The notes under the pieces are model-generated. The model saw nothing but the letters and a program-made list of their open reading frames with translations, had not been told where the DNA came from and did not search any database. This document shows, one piece after another, positions 56,076 to 64,000 of a DNA stretch of 64,000 nucleotides. Numbering within the stretch: the first letter of the stretch is position 1; each line of letters starts with the position of its first letter. Source of the stretch: Pseudomonas sp. DTU_2021_1001937_2_SI_NGA_ILE_001. Lineage in GTDB: Bacteria > Pseudomonadota > Gammaproteobacteria > Pseudomonadales > Pseudomonadaceae. The stretch is from assembly GCF_032463525.1 (NCBI RefSeq), contig NZ_CP135971.1:5024501-5088500 (forward strand). Reading direction: 5' to 3'. A program made the position numbers and the translations under genes.

Positions 56076-57383
56076 ATGACGGCCAACCAACGACCACGCC
56101 CGCAGCCTTTCTCCCGCTCCGACTACCGGACCCTGGGGCTAGCTGCGCTGGGCGGGGCCCTGGAAATCTACGATTTCATCATCTTCGTGTTTTTCGCCCT
56201 GACCCTCAGCCAGCTGTTCTTTCCACCGGAAATGCCCGAGTGGCTGCGCCTGCTGCAAAGCTTTGGGATCTTCGTCACCGGCTACCTGGCCCGGCCGCTG
56301 GGCGGCATCTTCATGGCCCACTTCGCCGACCGCCTGGGGCGCAAACGGGTGTTCAGCCTGAGCATTCTGCTGATGGCCCTGCCGTGCCTGCTGATCGGCC
56401 TGATGCCCACCTATGCTCAGATCGGCTTCTGGGCGCCGCTGCTGCTGCTTGGCCTGCGCGTCTTGCAGGGCGCTGCGGTGGGCGGCGAGGTGCCCAGTGC
56501 CTGGGTGTTCGTCGCCGAACATGCCCCGGCCGGGCATCGCGGCTATGCCCTGGGTGTGCTGCAGGCTGGCCTGACCTTCGGCTACCTGCTCGGCGCCCTG
56601 ACCGCCACCTGGCTGGCCCGGGTGTTCAGTCCCGCCGAGATTCTCGACTACGCCTGGCGCATTCCCTTCCTGCTGGGCGGGGTGTTCGGTGTGGTGGGCG
56701 TATGGCTGCGCCGCTGGCTCAGCGAGACCCCGGTGTTCATGGCCCTGCATGCCCAGCGCGAAGACATGAAGCGCCTGCCGCTGGGCCAGGTGCTGCGTGA
56801 CCATCGTCAGTCGCTGCTGCCGGCGGCACTGTTGACCTGTGTGCTGACCTCCGCCGTGGTGGTGCTGGTGGTCATCACGCCTACGGTGATGCAGCAGCGC
56901 TTCGGGTTCGCTGCCGGGGAAACCTTCGCCCTTAGTGCCTGGGGCATCGTCTGCCTGAACATCGGCTGCGTCCTGGCCGGCCTGCTGGTCGACCGCATGG
57001 GCGCTTGGCGCGGCGTCTTGCTTTACAGCCTGCTGCTGCCCGTGGGCATCGGTGTGCTTTACGCCAGCCTGATCGGCCAGTGGCTGGCCCCAGGCCTGGC
57101 CTACGCCATTGCTGGCCTGGCCTGTGGCATCGTCGGTGTGGTGCCGTCGGTGATGGTCGGGCTGTTCCCGGCGCGCATCCGCGTCTCGGGCATTTCCTTC
57201 ACCTACAACATCGCCTATGCCCTCTGGGCCAGCATCACACCGCTGTTGCTGGTGGGCCTGATGCCCTGGAGCCCCTGGATCTGCGTGGCCTACAGCCTGG
57301 TCATGGGCGCTGTGGGCCTGGCCACTGCGGCCGTGTATGGCGCCCGCCAGAACCTCGCCGAGAGCCCCTGCCTGGGCAAATGA
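56076..57383 (+). CDS. MFS transporter, metabolite:H+ symporter type
   Basis: A 435-aa twelve-helix inner-membrane transporter of the MHS (ProP/ShiA/KgtP) family: EIYDFIIFVFFALTLSQLFF near residues 25-44, GGIFMAHFADRLGRKRVFSL as the G-D/N-R-x-G-R-K/R loop 2-3 motif, and LRVLQGAAVGGEVPSAWVFV. Substrates of the family are organic acids and compatible solutes. The start at 56076 has GGGGTG upstream; the longer frame reads into repeats. Terminator follows. Confidence 0.9.
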   Translation: MTANQRPRPQPFSRSDYRTLGLAALGGALEIYDFIIFVFFALTLSQLFFPPEMPEWLRLLQSFGIFVTGYLARPLGGIFMAHFADRLGRKRVFSLSILLMALPCLLIGLMPTYAQIGFWAPLLLLGLRVLQGAAVGGEVPSAWVFVAEHAPAGHRGYALGVLQAGLTFGYLLGALTATWLARVFSPAEILDYAWRIPFLLGGVFGVVGVWLRRWLSETPVFMALHAQREDMKRLPLGQVLRDHRQSLLPAALLTCVLTSAVVVLVVITPTVMQQRFGFAAGETFALSAWGIVCLNIGCVLAGLLVDRMGAWRGVLLYSLLLPVGIGVLYASLIGQWLAPGLAYAIAGLACGIVGVVPSVMVGLFPARIRVSGISFTYNIAYALWASITPLLLVGLMPWSPWICVAYSLVMGAVGLATAAVYGARQNLAESPCLGK

Positions 57384-57391
57384 CCTGCCAG

Positions 57392-57425
57392 GGGACAGCC
57401 GGCAGATGACCGGCTGTCCCCGTTT
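57392..57425 (+). terminator. Terminator of the MFS gene
   Basis: GGGGACAGCCGG and CCGGCTGTCCCC form a 12-bp stem with a 7-nt loop, followed by GTTT, 9 bp after the stop. Confidence 0.75.
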
Positions 57426-57459
57426 CGCTACTGCCGTCTACGCTTGAAGGACATGACTT

Positions 57460-57558
57460 GTGCCGCACGTCGGCACGGGTCTGCGGGTGATTGATGAGTA
57501 CTTCTCGGCGCCTTTTGACATGGCCAGCGGCAAGGCGCTGTTCGACCTGCAATCCTGA
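57460..57558 (+). pseudogene. Short coding-like fragment (possible gene remnant)
   Basis: A GTG-initiated frame of 32 codons, in good Pseudomonas codon use, reads ...GLRVIDEYFSAPFDMASGKA and LFDLQS, then TGA. It is preceded by an in-frame stop and has no clear ribosome site. It looks like the C-terminal end of a lost gene, but could also be chance. I cannot name the parent family. Confidence 0.25.
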
Positions 57559-57584
57559 GCTGGCTGGGCCAGAGGAGAGAAGAC

Positions 57585-58073
57585 ATGAGCGTCAGACCCA
57601 TCCCCGAGGACTTTCATACCGTCACCGTGTACCTGGGCGTGCACGACGGCAATGCTGCCATCGATTTCTACGAGCGCGTGTTCGGTGCGCGCCTGGAGTT
57701 CCGCCTCGACCGCCCGGACGGCCGCGTCGGGCATGCAGAGCTGTACATCGGCGATACCCGGATCATGCTCAGCGAACCCTGCGAAGAGGGCGCCCTGAGC
57801 AGCCCGCCGCTGGCCCTGCACCCCGACAGCCCGTGCAAGTCATCGGTGGGCCTGCACCTTTACGTGCAGGATGTCGACGCCACCTTCGAGTTGGCCATGG
57901 ATGAAGAAGGGGTGTCGCAGGTCAACGCGGTCAAGGACCACTTCTATGGCGACCGCTCCGGTGCCTTGCGCGATCCGTTCGGCCACCTGTGGTTCATCTC
58001 CACCCACAAGCAGGATGTCAGCCCCGAGGAAATCAAGGAGCGGGCGCGCAAACTGTTCGGAGGGCATGAATGA
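57585..58073 (+). CDS. VOC-family protein (PhnB/glyoxalase-like)
   Basis: A 162-aa protein of the vicinal oxygen chelate fold: HTVTVYLGVHDGNAAIDFYE, then YERVFGARLEFRLDRPDGR, GHAELYIGDTRIMLSEPCEE, and DRSGALRDPFGHLWFISTH with metal-type His/Glu residues. It is of the PhnB-like (YDCR) type; function in resistance or small-molecule metabolism is unknown. GGAGAG lies before the ATG. Confidence 0.88.
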   Translation: MSVRPIPEDFHTVTVYLGVHDGNAAIDFYERVFGARLEFRLDRPDGRVGHAELYIGDTRIMLSEPCEEGALSSPPLALHPDSPCKSSVGLHLYVQDVDATFELAMDEEGVSQVNAVKDHFYGDRSGALRDPFGHLWFISTHKQDVSPEEIKERARKLFGGHE

Positions 58074-58446
58074 AAGCCGCTGGATCCAAATGTAACAGTG
58101 GATTGTAATTGAGCGGGCGCAAGTTTATCTTGCGCTCGTTGCACTTTTCTCGCTCGAACTGCCATTACTCTATCGCCTTTATGCACTAAGCGTGCGTCGT
58201 TAGTTTGGCTGTGTAAGACATTTAAATAAGTATTGCTAGAGATGTCTCAAGTAATTGTAGGAATCATCCTTAATTGGCGGGGTGATAACTGCACGTCGAT
58301 AATTGTGCGAAATATCCCTGCCTGGCTGCGCGATAAAAATGGATGGATCGGGACTGTCGAAAAACGGCCGGCTCGTCAGGGACTACAAATCAGGAAGTGT
58401 CTGACACGCTCGCGGCATGCGTGCGTCATTTAACAGAGGAACCATC
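58074..58446. other. AT-richer intergenic region with hairpin
   Basis: 373 bp without a gene. GCGCAAG-TTTAT-CTTGCGC (58117-58135) followed by CACTTTTC may terminate the VOC gene. Further on, CAAGTAATTGTAGGAATC at 58248-58265 resembles a motif before motY and the NarL-type regulator, and AGGA-ATCA-TCCT is a small inverted repeat. Probably holds the promoter of the solo HTH gene. Confidence 0.5.
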
Positions 58447-58650
58447 ATGTACGTCACGAGCAGGGAGCGAGAAGTCCTCGGGCTGCTGCTGCAGGGGCTC
58501 ACCAACAAGCAGATCGCCGAACAGCTGAGCATCAGCGGCTATACCGTGCGAGACCATGTTTCCGCCTTGTTGCGCAAGGGGCAGGTCAAGACCCGCAGCC
58601 AGTTGATCGCCTGCCATCTTTGTCGACTTGTTTCACCCCCCATGCACTGA
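58447..58650 (+). CDS. Solo LuxR-type HTH protein
   Basis: A 67-aa protein made of little more than a LuxR/GerE HTH: TSREREVLGLLLQGLTNKQI and AEQLSISGYTVRDHVSALLR. There is no receiver or ligand domain. AGAGGA lies just before ATG 58447. The C terminus (KTRSQLIACHLCRLVSPPMH) is typical of the domain's last helix plus a short tail. GerE-like proteins of this size can bind DNA as dimers, so it may be a regulator by itself. Preceded by an AT-rich region. Confidence 0.8.
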   Translation: MYVTSREREVLGLLLQGLTNKQIAEQLSISGYTVRDHVSALLRKGQVKTRSQLIACHLCRLVSPPMH

Positions 58651-58752
58651 CCCCCTACATCTGTCGGATTGTATCCCGGCCCAAGCCTTACATAATTAAC
58701 TGGCCCGGAGCGCACGTCTGCGCCGGCGCTCTGTACTTATAAAAACGTTCAC

Positions 58753-58776
58753 CACGCCTGGAAGATTCCAGGCGTG
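58753..58776. promoter_or_regulatory. Perfect hairpin upstream of the 251-aa gene
   Basis: CACGCCTGGA-AGAT-TCCAGGCGTG gives a 10-bp stem with a 4-nt loop, 50 bp before ATG 58826. It could end transcription of the HTH gene or be in the 5' leader of the next gene. Confidence 0.5.
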
Positions 58777-58825
58777 AAAGATCGATATTGCCGACACTTT
58801 TTCGATGCCAGGGATACTCACCACC

Positions 58826-59581
58826 ATGAAGTTTCATATCACCACAGACCGCGAACTCCGTGAACTGCACGAACGCCGAGGCGCTGCACAGGAGGCGGTG
58901 GACAGGCCGCTGGAGAGCTTCAGCGAGGCGCAATGCCAAGCGCATTACCAGGCACTGGCGCAGCAGCAGCAAGCCTTGCCCCGCGCCCGGCTGGAAGCCC
59001 AGCATGCGAGGCTGATCGGACCTCGCGGGCAGTTCGCCCTGCTGGTGCAGGAACTCGAAACCCTTGGCCGCCAGGCGCCGACCCTCGATGACCTGGCCGA
59101 ATTGGGCAGCCGTGAGCTGCGCACCCGGGCCGACAAGGCATTGAGTTTCGTCTTCGGCCATCAGCGCCTGCGCCCGCCGGCACCCAACCCCTATCGCGGC
59201 CTGAGCCGTGAAAGGCTGTGCTGCATGGTCTATGACGAGCAGGCCGGCTTCACCCTCATCGAGCGGTATGCGGCATTGGTTACCCTGCGCCAGCACGACA
59301 CCCATTACTTTTCCCGGCTTATCGACACCACACGCAAGACCGTAGAGCGGCGCCTGGTGTTTCGCGGGCTGCTGGAGCATTTCGATGCCTTGCTGCCGAT
59401 TGAACGCTGCATCTACCCGGCCAGCTACCGTGAGGCACAGCTGCGTCATCTGCAGCAGGAAGAACAGATCTACGGGCCGCTGGAACTCGGTCAGCCGATG
59501 GCCGTGCTGGTGGCACGGCACAGCATCAGTACCCTCCTGAAGAAAGCCGGTGCGATTCAGGCCCCCACCGGCAATGCCTGA
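58826..59581 (+). CDS. Hypothetical protein (251 aa)
   Basis: A hydrophilic, mostly helical protein rich in Leu, Arg, Gln and Glu; starts MKFHITTDRELRELHERRGA. No signal peptide or membrane segment; a coiled coil is likely at residues about 30-80. It has a conserved-looking centre (NPYRGLSRERLCCMVYDEQA, residues about 118-137). Codon use is normal for the genome. No clear ribosome site precedes the ATG. I do not recognise the family. Its 3' end overlaps the convergent cyclase gene by 25 bp. Confidence 0.7.
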   Translation: MKFHITTDRELRELHERRGAAQEAVDRPLESFSEAQCQAHYQALAQQQQALPRARLEAQHARLIGPRGQFALLVQELETLGRQAPTLDDLAELGSRELRTRADKALSFVFGHQRLRPPAPNPYRGLSRERLCCMVYDEQAGFTLIERYAALVTLRQHDTHYFSRLIDTTRKTVERRLVFRGLLEHFDALLPIERCIYPASYREAQLRHLQQEEQIYGPLELGQPMAVLVARHSISTLLKKAGAIQAPTGNA

Positions 59582-60645
59582 GTGGTCTGCACATCGGCAA
59601 CGGCGCTGACCACCCGGTTACGCCCGGTGCTCTTGGCCTGGTAAAGCGCCTTGTCGGCGGTATGCAGCCACATGCCGGCATCTGTCATTCGCGGCTCGCG
59701 CACGGCGACGCCGATGCTCAGGCTGATTTTCAGGTCCGGGAGCAGCGCATCGGAGCGCTGTTCGATCTGCGAGCGCAAGCGCTCGAGGATATTCACCGCC
59801 TGTTCCAGGCGAGTGTCGGGGAGGATCAGGCAGAATTCGTCGCCGCCGTAGCGACCGGCGAAATCCGTGTGGCGCGTCGTACTCTGCAGGGCCTGGCTCA
59901 TGGCCTTGAGCACCGAGTCGCCGACAATGTGGCCGTGGCGGTCGTTGATGGCCTTGAAGTGGTCGATGTCGATCAGGGCGACACAGCTGTCGCGATGCCG
60001 ATGCTGACTGCGCTCGAACTCCAGCTCCAGCAGGTCCTTCCAGGAACCGTGGTTGAACAGCCCGGTGAGGCTGTCGGTGCGGCAGATCTGGCTGAGCAGA
60101 TGCTTGTGTTCACTGAGGTTGAGCGCCACCCGAAAGCTGATCCAGCCGATGAAGATCGGGTAGATGACCAGCAACGGCAGAAAGGTATAGACCTCGCTCA
60201 TCGTGCTGCTCAGGCGCAGGGGCGGGCTGAGCAGTGCATAGCACAGCAGGGCACCGGCTGCGTTGGCCACCAGGCCACGCACCAGCAGGCGTACCCCGTT
60301 GGCGGCGATGTTCTGCATGGCGATCATGGCCGTGATGCTCACCGTGGCCACCGGGCTGAAACCGAGCATGGCCAGCCATACGCCGCCCATGAAGGCGTCC
60401 AGCAGAATGTTGTGCAGCTCGGCCCGGTAGGGGTGGCCGCTGCGCCGCGAGCGCTGAAAAGCCAGATGCGGCCAGATCCACGCATGCAGGAACAGCAGGA
60501 CCCATACCCACTGCGCTACACCCATCGAGAGCATGCAGGCGCCCACGGAGACGGAGCCGACCGCCAGCCCGATGCAGCGGGGCAGGTAGATGCGTTTGGC
60601 GAAGGACAAGCCTCTGCCGGTATTTTCCGCGTTGAGGGTTTTCAT
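59557..60645 (-). CDS. MASE2-type diguanylate cyclase
   Basis: Membrane enzyme (362 aa) that makes c-di-GMP. N-terminal MASE2-like sensor of about five to six membrane segments (residues about 25-175) similar to DgcC/AdrA, then a GGDEF domain (residues about 195-355) with intact active site RYGGDEF and an RxxD inhibitory site five residues upstream (RHTDFAGRYGGDEF), so product inhibition is expected. In Pseudomonas such enzymes push cells toward biofilm; the aerotaxis receptor lies close by. Confidence 0.92.
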   Translation of the reverse strand: MKTLNAENTGRGLSFAKRIYLPRCIGLAVGSVSVGACMLSMGVAQWVWVLLFLHAWIWPHLAFQRSRRSGHPYRAELHNILLDAFMGGVWLAMLGFSPVATVSITAMIAMQNIAANGVRLLVRGLVANAAGALLCYALLSPPLRLSSTMSEVYTFLPLLVIYPIFIGWISFRVALNLSEHKHLLSQICRTDSLTGLFNHGSWKDLLELEFERSQHRHRDSCVALIDIDHFKAINDRHGHIVGDSVLKAMSQALQSTTRHTDFAGRYGGDEFCLILPDTRLEQAVNILERLRSQIEQRSDALLPDLKISLSIGVAVREPRMTDAGMWLHTADKALYQAKSTGRNRVVSAVADVQTTQALPVGA

Positions 60646-60857
60646 GACGGCGGTTCACTGTTCGCGTGTTGCCCGACCAACGACAAGGCGCCTGAGCGAC
60701 TGACGACTGCAGTGTGCGCCTATCGCAAGGTAGAGGGGAAGGGCAAAGTGCCATTATCCAGCATCTCCAGGATCACGGCTGCCTCGTCGGATAAATGGCG
60801 TAATGTCCAAAGCGTTGTGCCGTGCCTTGGCGCGACCGCTGGCAAGCGGCTTTGAGG

Positions 60858-61436
60858 CTATCGGCCGATCACGCGGGCCAGCAGCTTGGCGTGGCCGGCC
60901 GGGTCTCGGGCGCTGGAGATCAGGTTCAGCACCGCCGAACGATTGCCCGAGGCCGCCACCAGCGTCGTGGTCAGCACCTTCGCACCGCCCAGGGTGGCCT
61001 CGGCGTCGAACTGGCGAATACCCAGGCCATTCTTTTTCAGCACGCGTCGTTCGCCGGTCTTCTGGAACTGCTGATAACTGTTGCCCTGTTGGCTCAGTGC
61101 CGCAGCGCTCAATTCGTCGAGCACCTGGGTATCGTTGTCGGCGGCTTCGACACCGGTAGGGTTGGGGGTTTGGGTGACGATCAGTACGCGCTGTTCGGCC
61201 TGCAGGCTGTACATCGCGCCGCTGACACCTTCGGCCTTCGCCTTGGCGTCGATCTCCGGCATTTCGCCTTTCACATACCCAGTGGGCAGGCTGAACTTCA
61301 GCTTGCCACTCAACAGCGAGACGGTCGGGCCACCCTTGGCCGGCGCGTGCCGCTTCTCGGCTTGGGCCAGGCCCGGCAGCAGCAGGGTGGCGCTGAGGGC
61401 CAGGGCAATCAGAACTGAGCGACGTGGAGTGGGCAT
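60858..61436 (-). CDS. Exported protein of unknown function
   Basis: A 192-aa protein with signal peptide MPTPRRSVLIALALSATLLL ... AQA. The mature part has alternating strands (LKFSLPTGYVKGEMP, GAMYSLQAEQRVLIVTQTPN), which resembles the DcrB/DUF1795 (Mog1-like) fold, but I am not certain. Probably periplasmic. Single-gene unit between the cyclase and the aerotaxis gene. Confidence 0.7.
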   Translation of the reverse strand: MPTPRRSVLIALALSATLLLPGLAQAEKRHAPAKGGPTVSLLSGKLKFSLPTGYVKGEMPEIDAKAKAEGVSGAMYSLQAEQRVLIVTQTPNPTGVEAADNDTQVLDELSAAALSQQGNSYQQFQKTGERRVLKKNGLGIRQFDAEATLGGAKVLTTTLVAASGNRSAVLNLISSARDPAGHAKLLARVIGR

Positions 61437-61827
61437 GGCAAAACCTGCGACGGGGAAATCCCGTACTGTGCCTCAATTGCCTGCACGGGTCACCGCGCAG
61501 GCCGAGAACGACGAAAAAACACAGAACTGGCGCACATTTCGACTAAAGGAGGGAGCTTGGCCATCAAATAGCTACTTATGCTGCCATCGAACCTGCCGAG
61601 AAACTTATGACTCAGTCTGTTGTCGCCCACCGTGGTGTGATGCAGCCGAGCTGCCAGCACCCTTGGCAGCTGAGCGGCGAATCGCGGGGGTTCGCAGGAC
61701 GACGACTTGCTCACTCATTGTTCTTCGCTACGCTTGATTTTTAGGTGCAGCAGGTGGCCAGGCGCCCTTATGCAGCAGATTCCAGGCGAGCAGGAATATC
61801 CTCAGTCATCAGGAGAGGTTGCAGTCG
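61437..61827. other. Intergenic region before the Aer-like gene
   Basis: 391 bp. One inverted repeat is visible, GCTGCCA-GCACCC-TTGGCAGC at about 61650-61671. The rest holds no gene, and I see no clear sigma-54 or FliA promoter. Confidence 0.4.
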
Positions 61828-63393
61828 ATGCGTTTGAACATGCCGGTCACTCAGAACGAAAGGACTTTTCCTGCCAACGAACGGCTGATTTCCACCACGG
61901 ACATGAACAGCCACATCACCTACTGCAACGACGCCTTCGTCAGCATCAGTGGCTTCACCCGTGAAGAATTGGTCGGCCAGCCGCACAACCTGGTGCGCCA
62001 CCCCGACATGCCGCCCTCGGTGTTCGCCCACATGTGGGAAACCATCAAGCAGGGCAAACCGTGGATGGGCGTCGTCAAGAACCGCGCCAAGAATGGCGAC
62101 TTCTACTGGGTCAGCGCCTACGTCACGGCGGTGTACGAAAATGGTCGCATGGTCGGCTACGAGTCGGTGCGTTCGTTGCCGACCCGCGACCAGGTGCGCC
62201 GCGCCGAAGCCCTGTACGCGCGACTGCGCGCCGGTAAGCCGGCGGTTTCACTGCTGGGTAGCACGCTGTTCCACCTGTCGCGGCAATTGCCCATCGTGGT
62301 CGCCACGGCGGTGCTGGCGGTGGGCAACTTCCTGATGAGCGACTTCCTTTTCACCTTCCTGCTGCTCGCCGTATTGCTGATTCTGGCGGCCTATCAGGAA
62401 GTGCGTCACCGTCGCAGCCTGCAAAAGACCCTCGACGAGCATCCCAAGGCCTTCACCAGCCCGCTGGTGGCCCTGACCTACAGCGACAACCGTGGCCCGC
62501 AGGCGCGCCTGGACCTGGCCATGATCAGCGAAGAAGCCCGCCTGCAGACCGCCCTGACACGCCTGGTGGACACCGGCGAAGGGGTCAAGCAGCGCGCCGG
62601 CCAGTCTGCGCAGCTCTCGGTGCAGCAGGCGCGCTCGCTGGACCAGCAGCGCAACGAAACCGAACAGTCGGCCACCGCCATCAACCAGATGGCCGCGACC
62701 ATCCAGGAAGTGACCCACAACGTACAAAGCACCGCCCACGCGGCGACCGAGGCCGATGAGCTGGCGCAGAAGGGCCGTAACCTGGCCGACGAAAGCCTGC
62801 TCGCGATCCGCCACATGGCCAATTCGGTGAACGAAATCGGCCACGCGGTCGGCGAACTGGCGGGCTCGACACAGTCCATCGGCAGTGTGGTCGACGTCAT
62901 CACCTCCATCGCCCAGCAGACCAACCTGCTGGCCCTCAACGCCGCCATCGAAGCCGCCCGCGCCGGCGAACAGGGTCGCGGTTTTGCGGTAGTGGCCGAT
63001 GAAGTACGCTCGCTGGCCTCGCGCACCCAGTCGTCCACCGAAGAAATCCAGAAGATCATCACCTCCCTGCGCGACGGCGCCGACCGCGCCGTGGCCACCG
63101 CCGCGCGTGGCGAGCAGATCTCCCAGGAAAGCGTGGCCAGCGTCGAAGCCGTGCAACAGGCGCTGGACGGCATCAGCAAGGCGGTGACGCGCATCACTGG
63201 CATGAGCCAGCAGATGGCCTCCGCTTCGGAAGAGCAGAGCCACGTGGCCGAGAACATCAACCAGCAGATCACCCGCATCGCGCAACTCTGCGACCAGAGC
63301 GCCGCCCAGGCCCAGCAAGGCTCGAACATCAGTCGCGAACTGGAAGAAATGGCGCAGTACCTGCACAGCCTGGCCGAGCGGTTCAGCCGTTGA
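61828..63393 (+). CDS. aer: Aerotaxis-type PAS chemoreceptor (Aer-like)
   Basis: A 521-aa methyl-accepting chemotaxis protein. N-terminal PAS domain (residues about 10-115; [40 protein letters not shown]) as in FAD-binding Aer, a central hydrophobic anchor (residues about 145-200) without a large periplasmic loop, and a C-terminal signalling hairpin with the MCP tip [25 protein letters not shown] lies 12 bp upstream of ATG 61828. Senses redox or oxygen changes. P. putida has several Aer paralogues; which one this is cannot be told. Confidence 0.9.
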   Translation: MRLNMPVTQNERTFPANERLISTTDMNSHITYCNDAFVSISGFTREELVGQPHNLVRHPDMPPSVFAHMWETIKQGKPWMGVVKNRAKNGDFYWVSAYVTAVYENGRMVGYESVRSLPTRDQVRRAEALYARLRAGKPAVSLLGSTLFHLSRQLPIVVATAVLAVGNFLMSDFLFTFLLLAVLLILAAYQEVRHRRSLQKTLDEHPKAFTSPLVALTYSDNRGPQARLDLAMISEEARLQTALTRLVDTGEGVKQRAGQSAQLSVQQARSLDQQRNETEQSATAINQMAATIQEVTHNVQSTAHAATEADELAQKGRNLADESLLAIRHMANSVNEIGHAVGELAGSTQSIGSVVDVITSIAQQTNLLALNAAIEAARAGEQGRGFAVVADEVRSLASRTQSSTEEIQKIITSLRDGADRAVATAARGEQISQESVASVEAVQQALDGISKAVTRITGMSQQMASASEEQSHVAENINQQITRIAQLCDQSAAQAQQGSNISRELEEMAQYLHSLAERFSR

Positions 63394-63500
63394 CGAAAAG
63401 GGCGGCAAGGCTTGAGGGCCTTGCCGCCTCGAGGGCCTTCACGGGAGACTGGTAGGCGCCTCAGCCGCAAGCAATCCACCACGGCTGGCCGCCAGGCACC

Positions 63501-63812
63501 TCACATGCGGGGGTCGAAATGGTTGAGGATCGACCAGGATTTGCTGCGGATTACGACGATAGTCAAATGGATATGCAACAAGACCATCAGCAGCGCCAGC
63601 CATCCAACATAGAGGAATGTGGACTTCTCGCCGCTAATAAGGAAGAAAAATAGATGTAAGGCACAGGCGAGGATGTTGTAAAAGATGGTAAGCCAGTATT
63701 TGATGGGGCCGTATTTTCTTTCGACACAGTTACACTTGGCTAGCCATCCAAATAGATAGAGGCCCGCGCATGGTCTTATATAAAGTAGTAGAGGCTCAAT
63801 GTAATCCTCCAT
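63501..63812 (-). CDS. Small lower-GC membrane protein, unknown
   Basis: A 103-aa protein with three probable membrane helices (residues about 8-25, 40-60, 65-90; WLTIFYNILACALHLFFFLI). The ATG has a strong AGGAGG site 6 bp upstream. GC content is visibly lower than in the neighbours and codon use differs, which suggests recent acquisition. The next gene on the same strand is cut by the window edge. A role such as immunity protein is possible but not shown. Confidence 0.65.
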   Translation of the reverse strand: MEDYIEPLLLYIRPCAGLYLFGWLAKCNCVERKYGPIKYWLTIFYNILACALHLFFFLISGEKSTFLYVGWLALLMVLLHIHLTIVVIRSKSWSILNHFDPRM

Positions 63813-63896
63813 GCAGGCCTCCTGCTGAGGTCGGTATGGCCTTTGCCTGTCCTGAAAAGACGGTGTTGGTTGAAGGTCGCTTGATCATTGCTGCTT

Positions 63897-64000
63897 CTAT
63901 CGCTTGAACCTAAAGATTTTCCACCAGGGGCGGCGGCCGGGGTGGTAGGTAATCGGCTCCGGCGGAGATGGGTTGGTAAAGGCGTGGGCCAGTACCATGA
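63897..64000 (-). CDS. C-terminal end of an unknown gene (partial)
   Basis: Minus-strand frame open from the window edge to a TAG at 63897-63899. The last residues are VLAHAFTNPSPPEPITYHPG followed by RRPWWKIFRFKR. The Pro-rich and then basic/aromatic tail could follow a larger domain lying outside the window. It lies 84 bp upstream of the small membrane-protein gene on the same strand, so the two may form an operon. Too little is seen to name it; a short complete gene starting with the ATG at the very edge is also possible. Confidence 0.45.
   Translation of the reverse strand, partial: MVLAHAFTNPSPPEPITYHPGRRPWWKIFRFKR

Overview
The window is chromosomal DNA of a Pseudomonas, most likely the P. 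putida group. It is GC-rich, with strong codon bias, REP/BIME elements and the gene order known from that group: acidic amino-acid transporter, glpDRKF, ybaK, ABC ATPase, argF, grxD, bfr, bfd, rnt, pyrC, motY, argG, nth, metG, apbC, cspA, dcd, then the ligase-associated DNA-repair genes. I see no tRNA, rRNA, CRISPR array, prophage or intact insertion sequence.

Region by region. 1-2.4 kb: glutamate/aspartate ABC transporter (gltI, gltJ, partial gltK), with a sigma-54 promoter and two AauR-type boxes upstream. 2.7-8 kb: glycerol regulon glpF-glpK-glpR-glpD, with palindromic candidate GlpR operators before glpF and glpD. 8.1-17.4 kb: housekeeping genes (ybaK, an FbpC/PotA-like ATPase, argF behind a promoter overlapped by an ArgR box, grxD, bfr, bfd with a Fur box, rnt, pyrC, motY, argG). 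17.4-20.6 kb: an AT-richer accessory patch with an MvaT-like protein lacking the DNA-binding half, a small membrane protein, an HTH protein, about 1 kb with no convincing gene, and a NarL-type response regulator preceded by a 25-codon leader ORF. 20.8-27.4 kb: PA3496-family protein, nth, an orphan RnfB-like ferredoxin, metG, apbC, cspA and dcd. 27.4-38.2 kb: a Pro-rich peptide gene, then the four-gene DNA-repair cassette (metallophosphoesterase, Lhr-type helicase, ATP-dependent ligase, MBL exonuclease), split by a complete basic-amino-acid ABC operon (aotJQMOP type). 38.4-49 kb: an RNA helicase, envelope and stress proteins, peptide deformylase, two GNAT acetyltransferases and a DapF-like protein with both catalytic cysteines changed to serine. 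49.3-53 kb: an RsbQ-like hydrolase overlapping a PAS histidine kinase, then a secreted peptide and a PQQ-type aldose dehydrogenase. 53-64 kb: PepSY protein, TonB siderophore receptor, MFS transporter, VOC protein, a solo LuxR-type HTH protein, an unknown 251-aa protein, a MASE2-GGDEF cyclase, an exported protein, an Aer-type receptor and a lower-GC membrane protein beside a gene cut by the window edge.

The most unusual items are: two copies of a TA-flanked terminal-inverted-repeat element, each sitting in the TAG stop codon of a gene in a convergent pair; the RsbQ-like/PAS-kinase module; the Ser/Ser DapF paralogue; the N-terminal-only MvaT-like protein; the transporter operon inside the repair cassette; and a small Pro-rich peptide with a double-glycine-like leader.
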